Below are positions 44,320-51,083 of a stretch of DNA of 64,000 nt, one piece after another (the first letter of the stretch is position 1; each line of letters begins with the position of its first letter). Origin of the DNA: Flavobacterium sp. MFBS3-15 (GTDB lineage Bacteria; Bacteroidota; Bacteroidia; Flavobacteriales; Flavobacteriaceae); assembly GCF_026107645.2 (NCBI RefSeq), contig NZ_JAPCHV010000015.1:1-64000 (forward strand). The letters run 5' to 3'. The position numbers were made by a program, and so were the translations under genes. The notes beneath the pieces are model-generated. The model was not told the DNA's origin. It saw only the letters and a list, made by a program, of their open reading frames with translations, and did no database searches.

Positions 44320-45171
44320 CTAAAAAGTTTTCGTCATGTCATCATCTACCACAATAATAAAATCGGCAAGGTTCAGGTAATCCTTTTCAAGCTTTGACAC
44401 ATCCTTTTGCGAAACGGCAGCAATGGTAACAACCTTAACGCCCGGTTTTGCTTTTTTCAGGTACCAGTTGATGCCCTCGAAATTATCACTGTGGTAGGTG
44501 CCGTTGTAGTGGATGAAAATTGTTCCCGGCTTCAGGTTTTGCGCTATGAACCAACCCATAGTGGCATCCTTTACCGCCTGTGCTTTGGGGAGGTTGTCAC
44601 CTCCGTGGCCACCTGCCATTTCCAGCATTTTTACATAACCCGGCAGTGCAGCGTCATAGGCAATTGGCAACGGGGCGATCCAGCTTTTCTCTTCGGCAGT
44701 CAGGCCGTCCAGTGCTTCAAAACCGCCTTTATATACTTTGCTGGCATAGCGGCGCGGTATGTTGGTCGCAATAAACGGATAGTTCTTTTCCTTTGCAAAA
44801 TCTACCAGTGGCTTGTAGTCGGTTTTGTGGTTGTTCCAAAGTCGCGCCACGGTGTCGAATGCTTTCTGGTCAATTTGCCCTTTAAGGTATTGGTCCAGCT
44901 GCTTTTGGTTGTCGCGCTCTATCATCTCGGCGCCAAGCACAAGGGGCCTGATTTCAGAAAGGTCTTTCGTAAGTTCCAGCTGCAGCCAGTGGATAAGGGA
45001 ATTGTCGTGGTGTTCACCGAAAAGCACCACTTCGGTTTCGCCGGCAGCTTTCAGCAGTTTTTTATAGGTGGTTTTTTTACCGTCTTTATTGTAAAGCTGG
45101 TAGGGCTGCTTGTCCTGGGCCAGGGTTAATGCAGACATGAAAAATGCAGCAAGGAGTATGCGGAGTTTCAT
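44320..45171 (-). CDS. ChaN family (Tiki-superfamily) protein
   Basis: The 283-residue protein has an N-terminal signal peptide (MKLRILLAAFFMSALTLAQ) and ChaN/Cofac_haem_bdg motifs (VVLFGEHHDNSLIHWLQLEL, LVLGAEMIERD, then HYNGTYHSDNFEG). ChaN proteins bind haem and are proposed to assist iron uptake; related Tiki proteins are metalloproteases. The frame extends upstream to 45216 but the ATG at 45171 gives the signal peptide. A -7 box TATTTTTG (minus strand, 45192-45199) lies 20 nt upstream. Confidence 0.8.
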   Translation of the reverse strand: MKLRILLAAFFMSALTLAQDKQPYQLYNKDGKKTTYKKLLKAAGETEVVLFGEHHDNSLIHWLQLELTKDLSEIRPLVLGAEMIERDNQKQLDQYLKGQIDQKAFDTVARLWNNHKTDYKPLVDFAKEKNYPFIATNIPRRYASKVYKGGFEALDGLTAEEKSWIAPLPIAYDAALPGYVKMLEMAGGHGGDNLPKAQAVKDATMGWFIAQNLKPGTIFIHYNGTYHSDNFEGINWYLKKAKPGVKVVTIAAVSQKDVSKLEKDYLNLADFIIVVDDDMTKTF

Positions 45172-45223
45172 GGTGGAGTTATTTTGTAGTGCAAAAATAG
45201 GGAATATTGTCGACAACCGTAAT

Positions 45224-45250
45224 GTAGAGACGCAGTGCCTGCGTCTCTAC
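45224..45250. repeat. Short palindromic intergenic repeat
   Basis: GTAGAGACGCA (45224-45234) and TGCGTCTCTAC (45240-45250) form a perfect 11-bp inverted repeat with a 5-nt loop. It resembles the palindromic repeats found scattered between genes in many bacterial genomes. Confidence 0.55.
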
Positions 45251-45381
45251 ACCGAAAACCTGAGGAATATAAAATTTTAATCATTGTTTTTTTTATAATT
45301 CCTAAAAACATTGGTGGCATGCAAGTTCTTTGGTACTTTCCCGTTCATCCTTCATATTTTTACCTTTCAAAACAAACAGAC

Positions 45382-46743
45382 ATGACCTTTGGAATTGATG
45401 CCGTCGCCTTCGACGTGGCCCAACTGCACCTCCCGATAAAAACACTTGCCGAAGCCCGGGGCATCGAGCCTGAAAAGCTCGAAAAAGGGCTCGGCCTGCT
45501 TAAAATGACTTTACCCGACGTGCACCAGGATACCGTGGTATTTGCGGCTAATGCACTGACGAAGCTCATCACGCAAAACAATATCGACCTTAAAGAGATC
45601 GACCGCATATACGTTGGTACCGAGAGCGGGATAGACAGTTCCAAGCCCATTGGTTCGTTTCTCGTCTCGCTCATGGAGCAGAAATTCGGCGAGGGGGTGT
45701 TATCCCACTGCGACACGCTCGATATTACGTTTGCCTGCATCGGCGGGGTAGACGCCCTGCACACCTGCCTCGACTTCATACGCCTTAATCCGACAAAAAA
45801 AGCGATAGTGGTCACGACAGACATTGCCAAATACGACCTTGGATCCACCGGAGAGTACACGCAGGGAGCGGGTGCTTTGGCGATGCTCATTACCGCTGAC
45901 CCGCGCATCATTGCATTTTCGGCCGAGGTTGCCGTAAGCACCAAAGGCGTATTCGACTTCTTCAAGCCCTACCGCACGGTTGCCAAGGGAGATATTACCG
46001 GAAATGGCGCTAACGAGCCGTGGTTTGATGTGCTGGAAGCCGAAATCGAGATACACAAGGACCAACCTGTATTCGACGGGCAGTATTCCAACCAATGCTA
46101 TACCGACAGGACCAAAGAAGCTTATTTCCGTTTTAAGGAAATTACAAATACAACAGGCTCACTTTATGAAAGGTGGGAAGCGATCCTGATGCACCTCCCC
46201 TACGCTTTCCAGGGACGCAGGATGTTCCCCGAAATTTACGGGCTCGATGCTGAATCTACGCTGCTTACCGGAAGTGAGGAACCAACAGAATATCAATTAA
46301 AAATAAAGGAAATCGCCAAATCGGATGCGTACAGGAAGTTCGTAGCCGAACGCCTGCAATTTGCCGAGACTGCATCTTCGCTCATCGGGAACCTGTACAC
46401 GGGATCGGTTTTCATGGGGCTGCTTTCAGCGTTAAGCCACTATGCGCAAAACGGCACTGAAATCTCAGGGAAGAAATTTGGGTTCCTGGCCTATGGCAGC
46501 GGCTCGAAATCGAAGGTGTTTGAAGGCACGGTACAGCCCGGCTGGAAGGATGCCATTGCCCAAACGCAGCTATTCCAGACATTAGCCGAAAGCCACGAAA
46601 TCGGTTTTGAGACTTACCTGCAACTACATAAAAAAGAATTGAAAAACAGTTTACTTACCCCTAAAAACGAATGGTCGCTTCATCGCATTGAAAAGCAAGA
46701 CCCGAATTTACTGGGTGCAAGATATTATGAGTGGGCGGAGTAA
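45382..46743 (+). CDS. Hydroxymethylglutaryl-CoA synthase
   Basis: The 453-residue protein condenses acetyl-CoA with acetoacetyl-CoA to HMG-CoA in the mevalonate route to isoprenoids. The catalytic Cys119 is in DITFACIGGVDAL, followed by IVVTTDIAKYDLGST. The frame opens at 45235, but ATG 45382 gives the family start and lies behind a -7-like box TATTTTTA. Its 3' end overlaps the convergent lipoprotein gene by 83 nt. Confidence 0.92.
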   Translation: MTFGIDAVAFDVAQLHLPIKTLAEARGIEPEKLEKGLGLLKMTLPDVHQDTVVFAANALTKLITQNNIDLKEIDRIYVGTESGIDSSKPIGSFLVSLMEQKFGEGVLSHCDTLDITFACIGGVDALHTCLDFIRLNPTKKAIVVTTDIAKYDLGSTGEYTQGAGALAMLITADPRIIAFSAEVAVSTKGVFDFFKPYRTVAKGDITGNGANEPWFDVLEAEIEIHKDQPVFDGQYSNQCYTDRTKEAYFRFKEITNTTGSLYERWEAILMHLPYAFQGRRMFPEIYGLDAESTLLTGSEEPTEYQLKIKEIAKSDAYRKFVAERLQFAETASSLIGNLYTGSVFMGLLSALSHYAQNGTEISGKKFGFLAYGSGSKSKVFEGTVQPGWKDAIAQTQLFQTLAESHEIGFETYLQLHKKELKNSLLTPKNEWSLHRIEKQDPNLLGARYYEWAE

Positions 46744-47170
46744 AGCCTAATTCTTCCTTAATTGACCTGACAGCTTCGTTAAGGTCATTGGTTGTTTTGA
46801 TGTACATGCCGTTATTAGTCCCTTTAAAATAAGGCATGCCGTTTTTGGCGGTAACCAGCATCACCCGATCTACGTCAGCAGGCTGGCGGCCTTCGGCAAA
46901 TTCGAGCAGCAGCACATTACCTTCGAGGTAATAGCGGCCACAGTAGTAGGAAGCATTAACTCCGAGAAAGTTCTCCCGAAATACAAACGTCCCGTTTTTC
47001 CTGAGCTTAAGCTTGTACAGCGCCATTTTATCCGATCGCTCCGCCACAAGCACGGTGCGTGAAAAACGGTTGAGAACATCGCCACTGCGAGCCATTCGGT
47101 CTTCCCGTGGCATCAGGGCGCAACTTGTGAGGGATAAGGTGATGAGAAAGAGAATGGCTATCTGTTTCAT
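46661..47170 (-). CDS. Hypothetical lipoprotein, 169 aa
   Basis: The protein has a lipobox (LTLSLTSCALMP), a beta-rich middle (KLKLRKNGTFVFRENF, YYLEGNVLLLEF) and no recognised family. It is probably attached to the inner leaflet of a membrane in the periplasm. The last 28 residues lie antisense to the 3' end of the HMG-CoA synthase gene, an 83-nt convergent overlap. If the true end lies earlier, the overlap would disappear; no earlier stop codon exists in the frame. Confidence 0.6.
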   Translation of the reverse strand: MKQIAILFLITLSLTSCALMPREDRMARSGDVLNRFSRTVLVAERSDKMALYKLKLRKNGTFVFRENFLGVNASYYCGRYYLEGNVLLLEFAEGRQPADVDRVMLVTAKNGMPYFKGTNNGMYIKTTNDLNEAVRSIKEELGFTPPTHNILHPVNSGLAFQCDEATIRF

Positions 47171-47320
47171 GACTAAGGTGTTGATGGGTAAATATATGCA
47201 AAATAATATTTGATGAATGTTATCTTTTTAGCATCAAATATTTCTGGCAAATTATACCCGGAACAAAGCCTTTTTTCTGCGCAATCTTCCTAACTCAATA
47301 AAATTTCGCAATAATCTCCT

Positions 47321-47328
47321 TATTTTTG
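47321..47328 (+). promoter_or_regulatory. -7 box of the Xaa-Pro aminopeptidase gene
   Basis: TATTTTTG fully matches TAnnTTTG and lies 23 nt before the ATG at 47352; -33 unclear. Confidence 0.45.
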
Positions 47329-47351
47329 ATGTCCAAACAAAAAGCTACATC

Positions 47352-48644
47352 ATGAAATACCACCAGATAGACAGCAGCCTTTTCATTAAGAACCGTAAAA
47401 AGTTCATGGCCGAAATGAAGCCGAAAAGCGTTGCTGTATTCAACTCTAACGACATTTACCCGATAAGTGCCGACAGCACCATGCCGTTCCAGCAGCACCG
47501 CGACATCTTTTACCTGAGCGGCGCCGACCAGGAGGAGAGCATCCTGCTGCTTTGCCCCGATGCACCATACGAGCACCTGCGCGAGATATTGTTCCTGCGT
47601 GAGACCAACGAGCATATTGCCGTTTGGGAAGGCGAAAAACTAACCAAGGCACGCGCCACCGAAGTATCGGGCATCAAAAACATCCAGTGGCTGAAAGATT
47701 TTGAAAAAACGCTTTTCGAGGTGATGACCTATTGCGATACCATCTACATCAATACTAACGAGCATTACCGCTCTGCCGTGGAAACACAGACGCGCGAGGA
47801 CCGTTTCATCAAATGGTGGAAGGAAAAATACCCGGCGCACCAGGTCGCCAAAAGCAACCCGATATTACAGCGACTGCGCTCGGTTAAAGAGCAGGAGGAG
47901 CTGGACCTGATGCAGAATGCCTGCAACATTACCGAGAAAGGCTTCCGCCGCCTGCTTGGCTTTGTAAAGCCGGGCGTTTGGGAATACGAGATTGAGGCTG
48001 AGCTGATCCACGAATTCGTGCGCAACCGTTCCAAAGGGTTTGCCTACACGCCTATCATAGCTTCGGGTAATAACGCCAACGTACTGCACTACATCGAGAA
48101 CAACCAGCAATGTAAGGACGGCGACCTTATCCTGCTCGACGTAGCCGCCGAATATGCCAACTATTCGTCCGACCTTAGCCGAACCATCCCGGTGTCGGGA
48201 CGCTATACGCAAAGGCAGAAGGATGTGTACAACGCTGTACTCCGCGTAAAGAACGAAGCCACCAAAATGCTCGTTCCGGGCACATTATGGAAGCAGTACC
48301 ATGTAGAAGTGGGTAAGGTGATGACATCAGAACTGCTTGGACTCGGCCTTATCGATAAAGCCGACGTGCAGAACGAAGACCCTGCATGGCCGGCGTATAA
48401 AAAATACTTTATGCACGGCACCTCGCACCACCTGGGACTCGACACGCACGACTATGGCCTGCTTGCCGAGCCGATGCAAGCCAATATGGTGTTTACCGTA
48501 GAGCCGGGCATCTATATCCCTGCCGAAGGTTTCGGCATACGCCTTGAAGATAACGTGGTGGTACAAGCCAGTGGTGAGCCATTCAACCTGATGAAAAATA
48601 TTCCTATCGAGGTAGAGGAGATTGAGAGTTTGATGAATTCTTAG
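47352..48644 (+). CDS. pepP: Xaa-Pro aminopeptidase (M24B family)
   Basis: The 430-residue protein has an N-terminal aminopeptidase P domain (MKYHQIDSSLFIKNRKKF) and the pita-bread metalloprotease domain, with metal ligands Asp in LLDVAAEYANYSSDLSRT, His in GTSHHLGLDTHDYG and Glu in TVEPGIYIP and RLEDNVVV. It removes N-terminal residues from peptides with proline in position 2, in the cytoplasm. A -7 box lies 23 nt upstream and a weak terminator follows near 48684. Confidence 0.92.
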   Translation: MKYHQIDSSLFIKNRKKFMAEMKPKSVAVFNSNDIYPISADSTMPFQQHRDIFYLSGADQEESILLLCPDAPYEHLREILFLRETNEHIAVWEGEKLTKARATEVSGIKNIQWLKDFEKTLFEVMTYCDTIYINTNEHYRSAVETQTREDRFIKWWKEKYPAHQVAKSNPILQRLRSVKEQEELDLMQNACNITEKGFRRLLGFVKPGVWEYEIEAELIHEFVRNRSKGFAYTPIIASGNNANVLHYIENNQQCKDGDLILLDVAAEYANYSSDLSRTIPVSGRYTQRQKDVYNAVLRVKNEATKMLVPGTLWKQYHVEVGKVMTSELLGLGLIDKADVQNEDPAWPAYKKYFMHGTSHHLGLDTHDYGLLAEPMQANMVFTVEPGIYIPAEGFGIRLEDNVVVQASGEPFNLMKNIPIEVEEIESLMNS

Positions 48645-48683
48645 TTCGAAAGTTTCAAGTTTAAGGTTTAAAGTTGCTTACTC

Positions 48684-48713
48684 CTGCCGAATAATTTAGG
48701 CAGCCTATTTTTT
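48684..48713 (+). terminator. Weak hairpin after the Xaa-Pro aminopeptidase gene
   Basis: CTGCC (48684-48688) pairs with GGCAG (48699-48703), followed by CCTATTTTTT. The stem is only 5 bp. The remainder of the gap up to 48925 is AT-rich without a recognised feature. Confidence 0.3.
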
Positions 48714-48925
48714 AATGTAACATGAATGCAATCGTAACAAACTCAAAACCAACAACTACAACGTTTTATCCATTCACCAAATTAATAAGTCATTTTATCG
48801 AAAATAAATCATAAATCATAATTTACATAACATAATTTTATAAGTTTAATACATCAAACATTGGCCAATTGTTTTTTCGTAAAGCCGAAAACGATAAGTA
48901 GGCTCAACCAATAATTTATTATATT

Positions 48926-49474
48926 ATGAAAAAGCTATTAATAAGCATTTTTGCATTTGGTGTACTTTCTTTACTACTCTACAATTGCTCAGACAGTTCA
49001 GACGAATCTTCAACTTCATCCATTGAAGCTTCTAAATTCAGAAAAGCTGGCGATCCAATTATTATTGGATATGTTGATTCAGGCTCTAACTATGTTGTTT
49101 ATACAGACAGTGTGCGATATATAAAACAGCAATGGGAAACAAATTACAATACCACAATTACAGATTTCTCAATTGAGAAAACTAAAACTGTAGCAAGTCC
49201 TGAAGATCCAAACGACCAAGGTGGTAATGATGTATTCCTGATTGTTGCAAAAACTTCAGGCGGCTACAGAATAGCAATGGCAATTTCTAAACCATCGAAT
49301 AACTTTCTTGCTCCTGCGGACCCAACATTTAGTGTTGCGTGCAGCGGCTGTCCTCAAGGTTGCAATATAGAACCTTATGGGGGAAACGGAAGACTAAAAT
49401 ACAGGTGTGCTGACCCGTGTTCAACTTGCACGAAAACTGAGACGCTAACTAATGCTCCTACGCCAACTAATTAA
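48926..49474 (+). CDS. Cys-rich lipoprotein A of a tandem pair, 182 aa
   Basis: I do not recognise a family. The N-terminus is a lipoprotein signal (FGVLSLLLYNCSDSSDES, Cys21). The block TDSVRYIKQQWET followed by SIEKTK and a Cys cluster near the C-terminus (CSGCPQGC, CADPCSTC) resembles the corresponding parts of the next gene, so the two are likely divergent paralogues. The Cys pattern suggests several disulfides or metal binding outside the cytoplasm. It is AT-rich compared with its neighbours. The genes are 11 nt apart and so co-transcribed. Confidence 0.6.
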   Translation: MKKLLISIFAFGVLSLLLYNCSDSSDESSTSSIEASKFRKAGDPIIIGYVDSGSNYVVYTDSVRYIKQQWETNYNTTITDFSIEKTKTVASPEDPNDQGGNDVFLIVAKTSGGYRIAMAISKPSNNFLAPADPTFSVACSGCPQGCNIEPYGGNGRLKYRCADPCSTCTKTETLTNAPTPTN

Positions 49475-49485
49475 AACTTTCTATA

Positions 49486-50013
49486 ATGTCATTAAATCTG
49501 CTAATATTTATTCTCTTATCACAATCTTGTTTTTACGGACCCAAAGGCTTAACATTGACTCAGTTGGAACAAGGACATAAAATAGGTTTTGTGAAAAATA
49601 AAGAAAATATTATATCAATCGACTCAATCAAGTTCAAGGAGCAGTGGGAAAAAATATTGCCTTTGCCGGATGTGAAGTTGGATAAAATTGAAATTCGCAG
49701 GGGATTTACCAAGGGTGAAAGAGAAGAGGAGTTTTATATGCTAATGGCTTATGATTATGAAAGTAAGCTAAAAACTGCAAGATGGCTAATAAAAAAAGAT
49801 GGTAGTTTCTATTTTTATAAAAGCCCTGTTGACGAAAGCAATCTTAACCATCCTTTTTTTCGAACATATTTTACTTGCTATGGAGATTCAGGGGATTGCA
49901 ATCCACATGTATTTATAATAGATAATCGCTACTATTGGACATCTACAGAAAAATTTTATTGTGACCCCAATAGTCCGTGTAAAAGCTCTTCAATATTTTT
50001 TCCTGACGAATAA
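49486..50013 (+). CDS. Cys-rich lipoprotein-like protein B of a tandem pair, 175 aa
   Basis: Unrecognised family. The N-terminus is hydrophobic (LLIFILLSQSCFYG) with a weak lipobox. The motif IDSIKFKEQWEKI aligns with the QWE block of protein A, and a C-terminal Cys pattern (CYGDSGDC, CDPNSPC) parallels it. The fold is probably shared. It is followed by a strong terminator at 50031. Confidence 0.55.
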   Translation: MSLNLLIFILLSQSCFYGPKGLTLTQLEQGHKIGFVKNKENIISIDSIKFKEQWEKILPLPDVKLDKIEIRRGFTKGEREEEFYMLMAYDYESKLKTARWLIKKDGSFYFYKSPVDESNLNHPFFRTYFTCYGDSGDCNPHVFIIDNRYYWTSTEKFYCDPNSPCKSSSIFFPDE

Positions 50014-50030
50014 AGTTTTAAATCAATCTA

Positions 50031-50059
50031 AACAGCCTGCACATTGCAGGCTGTTTTTT
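50031..50059 (+). terminator. Intrinsic terminator of the tandem lipoprotein operon
   Basis: AACAGCCTGC/GCAGGCTGTT (perfect 10-bp stem, 5-nt loop) followed by a T-run, just after the stop codon of lipoprotein B. Confidence 0.85.
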
Positions 50060-50093
50060 GTTTATTATAACACACAAAATCTCCAATAACTTT

Positions 50094-50101
50094 TATTTTT
50101 G
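50094..50101 (+). promoter_or_regulatory. -7 box of the alpha/beta hydrolase gene
   Basis: TATTTTTG matches TAnnTTTG and lies 58 nt before the ATG at 50160; -33 unclear. Confidence 0.4.
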
Positions 50102-50159
50102 TCACGATGATAATGTTTTTCCACAATAGCGAGCAACCCTGAACCCCAAACCCCGAACT

Positions 50160-50942
50160 ATGAACCAAATAAACTATAAAAATATCGACATCGCTTACTC
50201 GGATACCGGCAAAGGTACTGCCATTGTATTGCTGCACGGCTTTTTGGAGAACAGCACCATGTGGCACTATTTTGCGGGAGAGTTTGCTAAGAAGTACCGG
50301 GTAATTACTGTCGACCTGCTGGGGCACGGGCAAACCGGGTGTTTAGGCTACATCCACACCATGGAGGATATGGCCGATGCCATTCATGCCGTGCTGCACG
50401 AGCTGCGCATCCGTAAGGCGGTATTCATGGGGCATTCGATGGGCGGGTATGTGGCTTTGGCCTTCGCCGAATTATACCCCGACATGGTTAAGGGCATCGT
50501 ATTGCAAAACTCCACCTCCCTGGCCGATAGCGATGAGCGTAAAAAGAATCGTGACCGTGCCATAAAAGCGGTAAAGCAAAACTACACAGCCTTTATAAGG
50601 ATGTCTATTACCAACCTTTTCAGTGAGGATAACCGCGAACAATTTGCCGCCGAAATCGAAACGTTACGCACAGAAGCCCTCAAAACACCTTTGCAGGGCA
50701 TTGTTGCCGCGCTTGAGGGTATGAAAGTCCGCAAGGATCGTGAGGTCATATTGCACTTTGCCCCCTATCCTATCCTGCTGGTATTGGGTAAACAGGACCA
50801 AAGCCTGGTGTATGATGAGCATGCCGGCCAGGCAGAGGGTACTGATGTAAAGTTCGTGACGTATCCGCACGGTCACATGAGCCACATTGAAAGCCGGGAT
50901 GAACTGCTGAAAGAAGTTTTGGAGTTTTTTAAAAATTGCTAG
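50160..50942 (+). CDS. Alpha/beta hydrolase
   Basis: The 260-residue protein has the oxyanion-hole region VLLHGFLENSTMWHY, the nucleophile elbow GHSMGGYVALAFAEL (Ser), the acid region LVLGKQDQSLVYDEH and the catalytic His in YPHGHMSHIESRDEL. It is a soluble esterase or lipase-like enzyme with unknown substrate. It stands alone between terminators. Confidence 0.85.
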   Translation: MNQINYKNIDIAYSDTGKGTAIVLLHGFLENSTMWHYFAGEFAKKYRVITVDLLGHGQTGCLGYIHTMEDMADAIHAVLHELRIRKAVFMGHSMGGYVALAFAELYPDMVKGIVLQNSTSLADSDERKKNRDRAIKAVKQNYTAFIRMSITNLFSEDNREQFAAEIETLRTEALKTPLQGIVAALEGMKVRKDREVILHFAPYPILLVLGKQDQSLVYDEHAGQAEGTDVKFVTYPHGHMSHIESRDELLKEVLEFFKNC

Positions 50943-50958
50943 TTATTTTCCGTTCAGC

Positions 50959-51057
50959 GTCATTGCGATCGCAGTTTACGGAGCGTGGCAATCTATATTC
51001 GCTTGTAATTAGTATGATATATTGAAAGATCGCTTCGTCGTTCCTCCTCGCGATGAC
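50959..51057. repeat. Palindromic repeat element of the GTCATTGCGA type
   Basis: The sequence starts GTCATTGCGATCGCAG and ends CCTCGCGATGAC, with inverted internal parts (GCGTGGCAATCT, AGATCGCTTCGTCG). Similar palindromic intergenic elements of the GTCATTGCGAGGAACGAAGC kind are common in bacteria. It fills the gap between the hydrolase and AddB-like genes. Confidence 0.6.
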
Positions 51058-51083
51058 AGGGCCGGAAACTGTGACCGAAAAAT

